From Mycobacterium lentiflavum (lineage in GTDB: Bacteria > Actinomycetota > Actinomycetes > Mycobacteriales > Mycobacteriaceae), in NCBI RefSeq assembly GCF_022374895.2, contig NZ_CP092423.2, positions 5,022,001-5,086,000 of the forward strand: a DNA stretch of 64,000 bases. The letters run 5' to 3'. Under the pieces are notes generated by a model that was not told the DNA's origin, did no database searches, and worked only from the letters and a program-made list of their open reading frames with translations. Position numbers and translations under genes: made by a program. Within the stretch, counting starts at the first letter, position 1, and each line of letters begins with the position of its first letter. Below, piece by piece: positions 16,561 through 26,793 of this stretch.

Positions 16561-17418
16561 ATGGAGCTTACCGGTGTGGGGATTTGGAGCAGTCAACTGC
16601 GCTACGGCGACCCAGCCGAATCCGCCGACGCCGCAGCAGAGTTAGATGAGCTGGGCTTCAAGGCACTCTGGATTCCGGACGTGGGCGGGCAGGTGTTCGA
16701 CGCGGTCGGCCGGCTACTGGCCGCGACCAACCGCACCACCGTCGCCACCGGAATCCTGAACCTGTGGATGCATGCACCCACCGACGTCGCGGACAACTTT
16801 GCGGCGCTGACGGCCGAGCACGGCGACCGCTTCCTGTTGGGCATCGGCGTCAGCCATGCACCGCTGATCGACGCCGGTGAGCCGGGTCGATACCGCAAAC
16901 CGCTGGCCGCGACGGCCACGTTCCTGGACGGACTGGACTGCGCACCCCAACCCGTTCCCGCCGACAAGCGGGTGCTTGCCGCGCTCGGCCCGAAGATGCT
17001 GACGTTGTCGGCAACTCGTGCCCGCGGCGCCCATCCCTACCTGGTCACCCCCGAGCACACCGCTTCTGCGCGTTCGACTTTGGGCGAAGGTCCATTGCTG
17101 CTACCCGAGCAGTCGGTCATCCTCACCGAGGACGCCGAGGAAGCACGCCGTATCGGAACCGACTGGCTGCGTTCCTATTTGGCGCTGCCCAACTACGCCA
17201 ACAATCTACTGCGCAGCGGTTTCTCCGAAGACGATGTGGCACAGGTCAGCGATCGACTGTTCAACGCGATCATCGCGTGGGGAGACGAAGCAGCCATCCT
17301 GCGGCGGGTCGACGAGCACCGTGCCGCCGGGGCCGATCACGTCTGCGTCCAGGTGTTGTTGGCCGACCCGCAGGCCTTCCCCCGCGAGCAGTGGCGCCGC
17401 ATCGCCGCCGCGATTTAG
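16561..17418 (+). CDS. F420-type luciferase-like oxidoreductase (LLM class)
   Basis: A 285-residue TIM-barrel protein. Recognisable parts are GVGIWSSQLRYG, LWIPDVGG, NRTTVATGILNLW and RFLLGIGVSHAPLI. It resembles the mycobacterial MSMEG_2249-type F420-dependent group, whose substrates are mostly unknown. The ATG has GAAAGGAG upstream. It is downstream of the FAD monooxygenase on the same strand and followed by a strong hairpin. Confidence 0.86.
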   Translation: MELTGVGIWSSQLRYGDPAESADAAAELDELGFKALWIPDVGGQVFDAVGRLLAATNRTTVATGILNLWMHAPTDVADNFAALTAEHGDRFLLGIGVSHAPLIDAGEPGRYRKPLAATATFLDGLDCAPQPVPADKRVLAALGPKMLTLSATRARGAHPYLVTPEHTASARSTLGEGPLLLPEQSVILTEDAEEARRIGTDWLRSYLALPNYANNLLRSGFSEDDVAQVSDRLFNAIIAWGDEAAILRRVDEHRAAGADHVCVQVLLADPQAFPREQWRRIAAAI

Positions 17419-17612
17419 CGCCGTTTAGGCACACCGTTGGCGTGCGCGGCATCGAATCCGCGGCAATGGAACGACGATTCGCCCCCGCGCGGACGCTCAC
17501 GTTACGCCGGAGACTGCCCGCCGGAGACGAACGGGAGCTCGATCGCGAGCAAAAGCCGGTTCGCTACCACCCTCTTTGCGTGCCGCGGCAGCTAGCCCGC
17601 CGCGGCCACACC

Positions 17613-17654
17613 GCGAAAAGCCCTCGAAACCAGCTTGTTTCGAGGGCTTTCGCG
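17613..17654. terminator. Bidirectional hairpin between LLM gene and fadB
   Basis: The arms AAGCCCTCGAAAC and GTTTCGAGGGCTT pair perfectly around a 6-base loop, and the stem extends through CGCGAAA/TTTCGCG with one bulged A. It lies between two genes that converge (stops at 17418 and 17666), so it can terminate both. The 3' side lacks a long U-tract, as is common in mycobacteria. The other about 190 bp of this gap show nothing else. Confidence 0.8.
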
Positions 17655-17665
17655 AAATACTGAAC

Positions 17666-19810
17666 TTAGGTCAACGAATCCGGCGGCAGGAAGCGGTCGC
17701 CGTACTTGGCGGCCAGCTCGCGGGCCCGGGCCACGAAGGCTTCCTTGCCCGTTCCGCCGGCACCGGAGTAGCCGACGATGAACTGCGCGCTACCACCGGT
17801 GTACGGCGGGAACCCGATGCCCATGATCGAGCCGATGTTGGCGTCGGCAGTCGACGTCAGCACACCCTCGTCGAGGCACTTCTGGGTTTCCAGCGCCTCG
17901 GCGAACAACATCCGGTCGATCATGTCCTGCAACGGCGGCTGCGAGGAGCCCGACTTGAACGTGTCCCGCAAGCCGGGCCACAGGCGGGTGCGCTTGCCGT
18001 CCTCGTACTCGTAGAAGCCTGCGCCCTTGAGCCGGCTGGGCCGGCCGAGCTCGATCATCTTCTCGACGACCGCCTCGGCTGGGTGCGGCTCGTAGGTGCC
18101 GCCGGCGTCCTCGACACCCTTGCGGCTGGCGACGGCAATCTTGTGCATCAGCTCCAGGTTGAGCTCGTCGGACAGCTGCAGCGGCGGCGCCGGGTAGCCG
18201 GCCTGCGAACCGGCGTGCTCGATGCTGGCCGGCTCCACACCCTCACCCAACATCGCCAGCGCCTCGTTCACGAACGTGCCGATCACGCGGCTGGTGAAGA
18301 AACCGCGGCTGTCGTTGACGACGATCGGGGTCTTGCCGATCGCCAGCGTGTAGTCGAACACTCGGGCTAGCGCTTCATCAGAAGTCTTCTCGCCCTTGAT
18401 GATTTCGACGAGTGGCATCTTGTCGACCGGCGAAAAGAAATGGATCCCGATGAAGTCCTCTTGGCGCTTGACGCCGGTCGCCAGACCGGTGATCGGCAGC
18501 GTCGACGTGTTCGAGCCCAGCAGTGCGTTGGGCTCGACGATGTCCTCGATCTCCTGGAACACTTTGTGCTTGAGGTCCTGGTTCTCGAAGACGGCCTCGA
18601 TCACGAAGTCGACGCCCTTGAAGTCGGCGGGGTCCGCCGACGGCGTGATGCGGTCGAGCAGCGCCTTGCTCTTCTCCTCGGTGGTCTTGCCACGCTGGAG
18701 TGCTTTGGCCTCAAGCTTTTCCGAGTAATTCTTACCCTTCTGGGCGGCCTCGAGGCTGACGTCCTTGAGCACCACGTCGTAGCCGGCCTTGGCCGAGACG
18801 TAGGCGATACCGGCGCCCATCATGCCCGCGCCCAGCACACCGATCTTGTTGATCTTGACCGGCTCGATGCCATCGGGTCGCGAGCCACCACCGTTGATGT
18901 GCTGCAGGTCGAAGAAGAACGCCTGGATCATGTTCTTGGCGACCTGACCGGTGACAAGTTGGGTGAAATAGCGACTCTCGATGCGACAGGCGGTGTCGAA
19001 GTCCACCTGTGCGCCCTCGACGGCCGCGTCCAGGATGGCCCGCGGGGCCGGCATCGGCGCACCCTTGAGCTGCTTCTTCAGCAGCGCTGGGAACGACGGC
19101 AGGATGCCGGCCAGCGCCGGGCTGGACGGGGTGCCGCCAGGCATCTTGTAGCCCTTGGCATCCCATGGTTGGGTATGCGCTTCGGGGTTGGCCTTGATCC
19201 ATGCCTTGGCGGCCGGCACCAGCTCCTCGACAGTCGGCAGCACCTCGTCGACCAGCCCGATCTCCTTGGCCTTGTCCGGCTTGAACCGGGTGCCCTGGGA
19301 CAGCACGTTCATGAACGCGTTCTGGATGCCGAACATCCGCACACTGCGTGCGACGCCGCCGGCGCCCGGCAGCAGGCCTAGGGTGACCTCCGGGAAGCCG
19401 ACGACGGCGCCCGGCACGTCGGCGATGATCCGGTGGTGGCAGGCCAGCGTGATCTCCAGGCCGCCGCCCAGCGCGGCGCCGTTGATCGCGGCGACGACCG
19501 GCTTGCCCAGCGTTTCCAGCGTCCGCAGGTCGCGCTTGGTGTTCTCGACCAACGAGAATGCTTCGCCCGCATGCTCGGGACCGATGTTGATCATCGACTT
19601 CAGGTCACCCCCGGCGAAGAAGGTCTTCTTCGCGCTGGTGATGACAACGCCCGTGATCGAATCCTTCTCGGCGACAAGCTTTTCCACCGCGCTGTGGATG
19701 GATTCACGGTATGCGTCGTTCATGACGTTAGCCGACCCGGTAGGGTCGTCAAGCGTCAGCGTGACAATGCCGTCGGCATCCTTGTCCCACTTAATCGTGT
19801 TGTCTGCCAT
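17666..19810 (-). CDS. fadB: Multifunctional fatty-acid oxidation protein FadB
   Basis: A 714-residue beta-oxidation alpha subunit. The N-terminal enoyl-CoA hydratase part (about 1-190) has the oxyanion sequence AAINGAALGGGLE and a Glu in FPEVTLGLLPGAGG. The C-terminal 3-hydroxyacyl-CoA dehydrogenase part starts with the NAD motif GVLGAGMMGAGIA (about 330) and holds the catalytic His in GIHFFSPVDKMPLVEI. It forms the trifunctional complex with FadA2, encoded 4 bp upstream on the same strand. The ATG at 19810 gives near the length of M. tuberculosis FadB. Confidence 0.95.
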   Translation of the reverse strand: MADNTIKWDKDADGIVTLTLDDPTGSANVMNDAYRESIHSAVEKLVAEKDSITGVVITSAKKTFFAGGDLKSMINIGPEHAGEAFSLVENTKRDLRTLETLGKPVVAAINGAALGGGLEITLACHHRIIADVPGAVVGFPEVTLGLLPGAGGVARSVRMFGIQNAFMNVLSQGTRFKPDKAKEIGLVDEVLPTVEELVPAAKAWIKANPEAHTQPWDAKGYKMPGGTPSSPALAGILPSFPALLKKQLKGAPMPAPRAILDAAVEGAQVDFDTACRIESRYFTQLVTGQVAKNMIQAFFFDLQHINGGGSRPDGIEPVKINKIGVLGAGMMGAGIAYVSAKAGYDVVLKDVSLEAAQKGKNYSEKLEAKALQRGKTTEEKSKALLDRITPSADPADFKGVDFVIEAVFENQDLKHKVFQEIEDIVEPNALLGSNTSTLPITGLATGVKRQEDFIGIHFFSPVDKMPLVEIIKGEKTSDEALARVFDYTLAIGKTPIVVNDSRGFFTSRVIGTFVNEALAMLGEGVEPASIEHAGSQAGYPAPPLQLSDELNLELMHKIAVASRKGVEDAGGTYEPHPAEAVVEKMIELGRPSRLKGAGFYEYEDGKRTRLWPGLRDTFKSGSSQPPLQDMIDRMLFAEALETQKCLDEGVLTSTADANIGSIMGIGFPPYTGGSAQFIVGYSGAGGTGKEAFVARARELAAKYGDRFLPPDSLT

Positions 19811-19814
19811 GGCC

Positions 19815-21026
<1,212 letters not shown>

Positions 21027-21150
21027 GTCGACTTCCTGTTCACAAATGGGGTTTCGGGTCCGTCTACGTGCACCCTAACAGGGGCTCCCGGCCAACCTGT
21101 TGGTTGGGCAGGTCGGTGCTGCTCGGGAGATAGCCAGGCCCCGACATCGC

Positions 21151-21242
21151 GCCCTGCGCGTCGACCGTACGCCCTGCGCGTCGAGTGTGCGCCCAGGGCG
21201 GCGACACGCCAGGAGGGTCCACCGCGAGTGCACACTCAACGC
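21151..21242. repeat. Direct and inverted repeats between fadA2 and dapC
   Basis: GCCCTGCGCGTCGA occurs twice with a 20-bp period (21151 and 21171). The second copy runs into GAGTGTGC, which pairs with GTGCACACTC ending in AACGC at 21242, so the region can form a long imperfect hairpin around a GC-rich loop. It occupies the centre of the 257-bp divergent gap; no gene is seen there. Confidence 0.6.
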
Positions 21243-21283
21243 CGTAGCCGCTCAGTCGGGGAGCCCGCCTAAGCTCGACGACC

Positions 21284-22456
21284 ATGACGGTGTCGCGATT
21301 GCGGCCCTACGCGACCACGGTGTTCGCCGAAATGTCGGCACTGGCCGCGCGCATCGGCGCGGTGAACCTGGGTCAGGGCTTTCCGGACGAGGACGGACCC
21401 CCGGCGATGTTGAAGGCCGCGCAAGACGCGATCGCCGCCGGTGCCAACCAGTACCCGCCGGGAATCGGCATCGCGCCGCTGCGCCAGGCCGTCGCCGCCC
21501 AGCGCAAGCGGCATTTCGGCATCGACTACGACCCCGACACCGAGGTGCTGGTGACGGTCGGGGCCACCGAGGCCATCGCGTCGGCGGTCATCGGCCTGGT
21601 CGAGCCCGGCTCGGAGGTACTGCTGATCGAGCCCTTCTACGACTCGTACTCGCCGGTGGTCGCGATGGCCGGTGCACACCGCGCCGCGGTACCGCTGGTT
21701 TCCGACGGCCGCGGCTTCGCGCTGGACATCGACGCGCTGCGGCGGGCCGTCACCCCGGCGACCCGCGCGCTCATCGTCAACTCGCCGCACAACCCCACTG
21801 GCGCCGTGCTGAGCGCGACCGAACTGGAGGCGATCGCCGAGATCGCGGTGGCGGCCGACCTTTTGGTGATCACCGACGAGGTGTACGAACATCTGGTGTT
21901 CGAAGGCCACCGGCATTTGCCGCTGGCCGGTTTCGACGGCATGGCGCAGCGCACCATCACGATCTCCAGCGCGGCCAAGATGTTCAACTGCACCGGCTGG
22001 AAGATCGGGTGGGCTTGCGGCCCAGCGCAACTCATCGCCGGGGTGCGCGCGGCCAAACAGTACCTCAGCTACGTCGGCGGGGCGCCTTTTCAGCCCGCGG
22101 TCGCTCTGGCGCTCGACACCGAGGACGCCTGGGTGGACGACCTGCGGCGCTCGCTGCAGGCGCGGCGCGACCGGCTGGCCGCGGGCCTGGCCGACATCGG
22201 TTTCGCGGTGCACGACAGTAACGGCAGTTACTTCCTGTGCGCCGACCCGCGGCCCCTCGGATACGACGACAGCACGACGTTCTGCGCCGCACTACCGGAA
22301 AAGGTTGGCGTGGCCGCTATTCCGATGTCGGCGTTCTGCGACCCGACCGCGCCGCATGCCGATCTGTGGAATCACTTGGTGCGCTTCACGTTCTGCAAAC
22401 GCGACGACACCCTCGACGAGGCGATCAGACGCCTGTCCACACTCAAGACCGCTTAG
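21284..22456 (+). CDS. dapC: N-succinyldiaminopimelate aminotransferase DapC
   Basis: A 390-residue fold-type I PLP aminotransferase of the DapC group, which acts in the succinylase branch of lysine/meso-diaminopimelate synthesis. PLP-binding Lys232 is in SSAAKMFNCTGWK; NSPHNPTGAV and ITDEVYEHLVF hold the PLP Asn and Asp. Lys232 is also the position in the M. tuberculosis enzyme. GTG/TTG alternatives upstream are not needed. Its 3' end overlaps the convergent SRPBCC gene by 14 bp. Confidence 0.92.
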   Translation: MTVSRLRPYATTVFAEMSALAARIGAVNLGQGFPDEDGPPAMLKAAQDAIAAGANQYPPGIGIAPLRQAVAAQRKRHFGIDYDPDTEVLVTVGATEAIASAVIGLVEPGSEVLLIEPFYDSYSPVVAMAGAHRAAVPLVSDGRGFALDIDALRRAVTPATRALIVNSPHNPTGAVLSATELEAIAEIAVAADLLVITDEVYEHLVFEGHRHLPLAGFDGMAQRTITISSAAKMFNCTGWKIGWACGPAQLIAGVRAAKQYLSYVGGAPFQPAVALALDTEDAWVDDLRRSLQARRDRLAAGLADIGFAVHDSNGSYFLCADPRPLGYDDSTTFCAALPEKVGVAAIPMSAFCDPTAPHADLWNHLVRFTFCKRDDTLDEAIRRLSTLKTA

Positions 22457-22895
22457 AATCCTCGTCACCCAGCACCCGCTTGCGCAGGCCTTCCAGCGCG
22501 GCGTAGAGAATTTTGTTGCCCGCGGAGCGCACCCAGAACTTGGGCAGCGGTGCCCTCAGCTCGATCGTGAGGCTGAATCGGACCCGGGTTTTGTCGTCGC
22601 CCTCACGCTCCAAGTTGTATTCGCCATGTTGGGCGTGTTGCTGCGCGGTCTTCTGCGCATCCCACACCATCCAGTCGGGACCCCAGTGATATTCCACCAT
22701 TTCGGTGTCGGCGATGCCGCTCACCCTGATCGTCATGCGCACGTGGTGCGGCAGGCCGTCGGGATAGCGGTCGACGACTTCGACCCGCTTGTGCAGTGGA
22801 GACCACAAGGGCACGGCATCCATGTCGGCCAGCGCCTCCATGATCGATTCCGGGGGCGCCGCAATGACAATTTCCGACGATGCGCGTATGGCCAC
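22443..22895 (-). CDS. SRPBCC (START-like) protein, Rv0857/Rv0856 type
   Basis: A 150-residue polyketide-cyclase/START-like domain. It starts with EIVIAAPPESIMEALAD, then VPLWSPLHKRVEVVDRYPDGLP and VRMTIRVSGIADTEMVEYHWGPD. These helix-grip folds bind hydrophobic ligands in a deep cavity. It closely resembles the next gene (22925) and the one at 24568; three such copies stand around far, probably from tandem duplication. Ligand unknown. It overlaps the end of dapC. Confidence 0.85.
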   Translation of the reverse strand: MAIRASSEIVIAAPPESIMEALADMDAVPLWSPLHKRVEVVDRYPDGLPHHVRMTIRVSGIADTEMVEYHWGPDWMVWDAQKTAQQHAQHGEYNLEREGDDKTRVRFSLTIELRAPLPKFWVRSAGNKILYAALEGLRKRVLGDEDSKRS

Positions 22896-22924
22896 TGCCT
22901 ACCAAATTAGCAATGCAGACAGCA

Positions 22925-23386
22925 TTACGGTGCTTTATCCGGACCGCCGCGCGCGACGAGATCACGCAGGCCCTTGATCGAGGCGTCGAGAACGTGTTCC
23001 ATCGCGCGCCGCACGACGAAACCGGGAATGGGCCCGGCCGGTTCGACGGTGATGTCGAATCGCACCCGCGTCTTGTCGATGCCCTCGGGTTTGAGGTTGT
23101 ATTCGACGTGCTGGCCGTGTTGTTGGGCCGTTCCCTTGACGTCGTACACCACCCAGTCCGGGCCCCAGTGGTATTCCAGCACTTCTTTGTCGCGCAGGCC
23201 CAGAATTCTGATGGTGGTTTTCACGTGGTGCGCACGGCCATCCGGATAACGGTCGACCACTTCGATCTTTTTATGCAGTGGCGACCAGGATTCCAGCACG
23301 CTGACATCCTCGAGCGCCCCCATGACCACGTCGAGCGGCGCATCAACTATGAATTCGCGTGATGCCTTTACAGCCACTGAGGTCAA
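22925..23386 (-). CDS. SRPBCC (START-like) protein, second copy
   Basis: A 153-residue helix-grip domain with the same framework as its neighbour: REFIVDAPLDVVMGALED, LESWSPLHKKIEVVDRYPDGRAHHVK, YHWGPDWVVYDVKGTAQQ. It lies 29 bp upstream of the 22443 gene on the same strand, so they are likely co-transcribed. No catalytic residues can be assigned. Probably binds a lipid-like ligand. Confidence 0.85.
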   Translation of the reverse strand: MTSVAVKASREFIVDAPLDVVMGALEDVSVLESWSPLHKKIEVVDRYPDGRAHHVKTTIRILGLRDKEVLEYHWGPDWVVYDVKGTAQQHGQHVEYNLKPEGIDKTRVRFDITVEPAGPIPGFVVRRAMEHVLDASIKGLRDLVARGGPDKAP

Positions 23387-23434
23387 CCTAGCAATCCAGG
23401 TCGAGGCTGGAAACGTATTTAGGTAAGTAATTTG

Positions 23435-24562
23435 CTACCAGTTGATTTCGTCGATCGGTGTGGTGGCGGCCGGCGGCGGTCCGACGGGCCCGGCCGGTGT
23501 TCGGGAGAAACGCGGGGCGGGCGCGGCCTGCTCGACACCGTGGGCGGTGATCAGCGTCGACCGCGCGTTCAGATGTTCGTTGGTGGCGGCCTCGTTCCAC
23601 GTCAGCACCGGCGTGACACAGGCGTCGGTGCCGGCGAAAACCTGGGTCCACTCGTCGCGTGTCCGGCTCGCGAAGCGCTGCGCGAAAGTGTCGTACATCT
23701 GCTGATACGAACCAGTTTCAAGCTGGCCCGGCACCTCGTCGGGCGACAGACCGAGCCCGTTGAGCAACGCCGCGAAGAACTGAGGCTCGATCGCGCCGAC
23801 GGCCATGTACTTGCCGTCGGAGGTTTCATAGCAACGGTAGAACGGCGAGCCGCCGTCGAGCAGAAACGATTCGCGCTTATCGCGCAGGCTGCCAATTGCC
23901 TTCATGGTCCACATCATTTGGGCAAGCACACTGACGCCGTCGACCATCGCGGCGTCGACGATCTGCCCGCGGCCCGACCGCTCACGTTCGTACAGCGCGA
24001 CCGCGATACCGATGAGCACCAGCATCGACCCGCCGCCGAAATCGGCGACCAGGTTCAGCGGCGGCATCGGCGGCCGGTCGGCGTAGCCCAGCGCGGACAG
24101 CGCACCGGTCTGCGACAGGTAGTTGATGTCGTGTCCGGCCGTCGACGCCAGCGGTCCGTCTTGTCCCCAGCCGGTGATCCGCGCGTAGATCAGTCGTGGA
24201 TTGACCGCCGCGCAATCGTCGGGTCCGATCCCGAGTCGCTCGCAGGTGCCGGGCCGGAAGCAGTCCAACAGCACGTCGGCCTTGCCGGCAAGCTCGAGCA
24301 ATGCGCCCGGGTGTGTCTTGACGTCGAGGTCGACGATCCGCTTGCCCCGGTGCAACAGGTCGCGGTCCTCGGCCGGCATCGTCAGGGGCGCTCTGTGGCG
24401 ACCCGCCTCGCCCGGCTTCGCCGCGCTTGCGATCGCCACGGCGCCGGGGCGGCGCACCCGCACCACGTCGGCACCCAGGTCGGCGAGCATCATGCCCGCG
24501 TGCGGCCCGGGTCCGATGCCGCCGAGTTCGATGACTTTGATCCCGGCCAAGGGCCCGGTCAC
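23435..24562 (-). CDS. far: Alpha-methylacyl-CoA racemase-type CoA-transferase family III protein Far
   Basis: A 375-residue CaiB/BaiF-fold protein. The N-terminus GPLAGIKVIELGGIGPGPHAGMML and ADVLLDCFRPGTCERLGIG are those of the alpha-methylacyl-CoA racemases, which invert 2-methyl-branched acyl-CoAs so they can enter beta-oxidation. Catalytic-region residues GHDINYLSQTGALSALG are present, with the His and Asp seen in mycobacterial MCR. It stands next to fadAB and between SRPBCC genes, in the same arrangement as Rv0855. Confidence 0.9.
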   Translation of the reverse strand: MTGPLAGIKVIELGGIGPGPHAGMMLADLGADVVRVRRPGAVAIASAAKPGEAGRHRAPLTMPAEDRDLLHRGKRIVDLDVKTHPGALLELAGKADVLLDCFRPGTCERLGIGPDDCAAVNPRLIYARITGWGQDGPLASTAGHDINYLSQTGALSALGYADRPPMPPLNLVADFGGGSMLVLIGIAVALYERERSGRGQIVDAAMVDGVSVLAQMMWTMKAIGSLRDKRESFLLDGGSPFYRCYETSDGKYMAVGAIEPQFFAALLNGLGLSPDEVPGQLETGSYQQMYDTFAQRFASRTRDEWTQVFAGTDACVTPVLTWNEAATNEHLNARSTLITAHGVEQAAPAPRFSRTPAGPVGPPPAATTPIDEINW

Positions 24563-24567
24563 GGCGG

Positions 24568-25011
24568 CTACTTACCCTTCTTCACCTGCAGCACCCGCTT
24601 GCGCAAGCCCTCGGTTCCGGTATCGACGGTGCCTTTGATGGCACGCTTCAACACGAAGCCCGGCAGCGGCACCACGGGATCGACGCTGAGCTCGAACGTG
24701 ACCAAGGTGGCGTCGCCCTTCGGCGTCAGTTTGTAGGAGGCATCCTGTGAGCGCTGCTGACCGGAGCTGATCAGCTTCCAGCTCACCTCGTTGTCGCCCC
24801 ACGAGTACTCGACCACCTGCTCGTCGGTGATGCCCGCGGCCTTGACTTTCATCTTGACCTTGGCGGGGCGCCCGTCGGCGTCCCGCTCGAGAATTTCGAC
24901 GCTCTGGTGGGGCGGCGACCATTCGGTCACCGAGTCGAGATCGGCGATGACGTCGAGGATCTCTGCGGGGCTGGCTTCGATAACAACTTCGCGGGTTTCG
25001 TTGATCGCCAT
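24568..25011 (-). CDS. SRPBCC (START-like) protein, Rv0854 type
   Basis: A 147-residue helix-grip domain: REVVIEASPAEILDVIADLDS, then SPPHQSVEILERDADGRPAKVK and VVEYSWGDNEVSWKLISSG. It is the most divergent of the three SRPBCC copies here. It lies 5 bp upstream of far on the same strand. The ATG at 25011 gives the family length; the frame extends upstream but that overlaps the divergent decarboxylase promoter. Confidence 0.87.
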   Translation of the reverse strand: MAINETREVVIEASPAEILDVIADLDSVTEWSPPHQSVEILERDADGRPAKVKMKVKAAGITDEQVVEYSWGDNEVSWKLISSGQQRSQDASYKLTPKGDATLVTFELSVDPVVPLPGFVLKRAIKGTVDTGTEGLRKRVLQVKKGK

Positions 25012-25075
25012 GGCCCGCACGATAGCGAAACCGCGTCCGGCCGGGAGCGCTTTCGACCAGCGTAACGTCGACGTC

Positions 25076-26791
25076 GTGACTGCTACCACGCCCGACGCGG
25101 CGGCCGGCGCCGCGGATCCTGTCTACACCGTCGGTGACTACCTGTTGGACCGCCTTGCCGAGCTTGGCGTCTCCGAGATCTTCGGCGTCCCCGGCGACTA
25201 CAACCTGGAATTTCTCGACCACATCGTCGCGCATCGCAGAATTCGGTGGGTAGGCAACGCCAACGAGTTGAATTCCGGCTACGCCGCCGATGGTTATGGC
25301 CGGCTGCGCGGAATGGCAGCTGTAGTAACGACATTCGGGGTCGGTGAGCTCTCGGCGACCAATGCGATCGCCGGCAGCTACGCCGAGCATGTGCCCGTCG
25401 TGCACATCGTCGGCGGCCCCTCCAAGGACGCCCAGGGAACCAGGCGGGCGTTGCACCATTCGCTCGGTGACGGCGACTTCGAGCACTTCTTCCGCATCAG
25501 CCGTGAAATCACCTGTGCTCAAGCCAATCTCATGCCGGCGACGGCATGCCGGGAGATCGACCGGGTGTTGAGCGAGGTGCGCGAGCAGAAGCGACCGGGC
25601 TACATCCTGATGTCCACCGATGTGGCACGCTTCCCCACCGAACCCCCCGGAGCACCGCTGCCCCGCTACACCGGCGGGACCAGTCCGCGCGCGCTGTCGA
25701 TGTTCATCGACGCGGCACGCGAGCTCATCGGCGACAACCGGTTGACCGTGCTGGCCGACCTGCTGGTGCATCGCCTGCAGGCGGTCAAGGAACTCGAGGC
25801 ATTGCTGACCGCCGACGTGGTGCCCTACGCCACGCTGATGTGGGGAAAGAGCCTGCGCGACGAGAGCTCACCCAACTACCTGGGGATCTACGCGGGTGCG
25901 GCCAGCGCACCGCAGGTACGCGCCGCGATCGAAGACGCACCCGTCCTGGTCACCGCCGGGGTGGTGTTCACCGACATGGTGAGCGGCTTCTTCAGTCAGC
26001 ACATCGACTCCACTCGGACCATCGACGTCGGCCAGTACCAGAGCAGCGTGGCGGGTCAGGTGTTCGCGCCGCTGGAAATGGGCGCCGCGCTCGGGGCGCT
26101 GGCCGAGATCCTGACCGGGCGCGGGATCAGTTCACCGCCGGTCGCGTTGCCAGCGGGCCGACAGTCCGCAACCGGGGCCCACGCGCCTGCACGCGATCAG
26201 GCCCTGACTCAGGAGATGGTCTGGGACCGGCTGTGCAACGCGCTCACACCCGGCAACGTGGTGCTCGCCGATCAGGGCACCTCCTTCTACGGGATGGCCG
26301 ACCACCGGCTGCCCAAGGGGGTCACATTCATTGGCCAACCTCTTTGGGGCTCAATCGGTTACACGTTACCCGCGGCGCTCGGCGCGGCGGTCGCGCACCC
26401 GGACCGACGGTCGGTGTTGCTGATCGGTGACGGCGCCGCGCAACTGACCGTGCAGGAACTCGGCACGTTCTTTCGCGAAGGGCTGTCGCCCGTCATCGTC
26501 GTGGTCAACAACGACGGCTACACGGTCGAACGGGCGATCCACGGCGAGACGGCGCCCTACAACGACATCGCCAGCTGGAGTTGGACCGACATCCCCAACG
26601 CGCTCGGCGTGGTCAACCACCTTGCATTCCGCGCGCAAACCTACGGCGAACTCGACGACGCGCTGACCGCTGCGGCGGGCAATCAGGACCGCATGGTGCT
26701 CGTCGAAGTGGTCTTGCCCCGCATGGAGATTCCACCGCTGCTGGTCGAACTCGTGCAGCCGATGTCACCGGATGGCAGCAGGCGCCGCTGA
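25076..26791 (+). CDS. pdc: Alpha-keto-acid decarboxylase (indolepyruvate/branched-chain type)
   Basis: A 571-residue thiamine-diphosphate decarboxylase of the pyruvate/indolepyruvate/branched-chain keto-acid group. Catalytic Glu64 in NANELNSGYAADGYGR, tandem His in RRALHHSLGD, and the ThDP motif GDGAAQLTVQEL...NNDGYT (about 450-480) are intact. The M. tuberculosis homologue (Rv0853c) prefers branched-chain keto acids. Starts at GTG, since longer upstream sequence is antisense to the SRPBCC gene. The stop is 2 bp from the end of the convergent Bfd-like gene. Confidence 0.92.
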   Translation: MTATTPDAAAGAADPVYTVGDYLLDRLAELGVSEIFGVPGDYNLEFLDHIVAHRRIRWVGNANELNSGYAADGYGRLRGMAAVVTTFGVGELSATNAIAGSYAEHVPVVHIVGGPSKDAQGTRRALHHSLGDGDFEHFFRISREITCAQANLMPATACREIDRVLSEVREQKRPGYILMSTDVARFPTEPPGAPLPRYTGGTSPRALSMFIDAARELIGDNRLTVLADLLVHRLQAVKELEALLTADVVPYATLMWGKSLRDESSPNYLGIYAGAASAPQVRAAIEDAPVLVTAGVVFTDMVSGFFSQHIDSTRTIDVGQYQSSVAGQVFAPLEMGAALGALAEILTGRGISSPPVALPAGRQSATGAHAPARDQALTQEMVWDRLCNALTPGNVVLADQGTSFYGMADHRLPKGVTFIGQPLWGSIGYTLPAALGAAVAHPDRRSVLLIGDGAAQLTVQELGTFFREGLSPVIVVVNNDGYTVERAIHGETAPYNDIASWSWTDIPNALGVVNHLAFRAQTYGELDDALTAAAGNQDRMVLVEVVLPRMEIPPLLVELVQPMSPDGSRRR

Positions 26792-26793
26792 AA

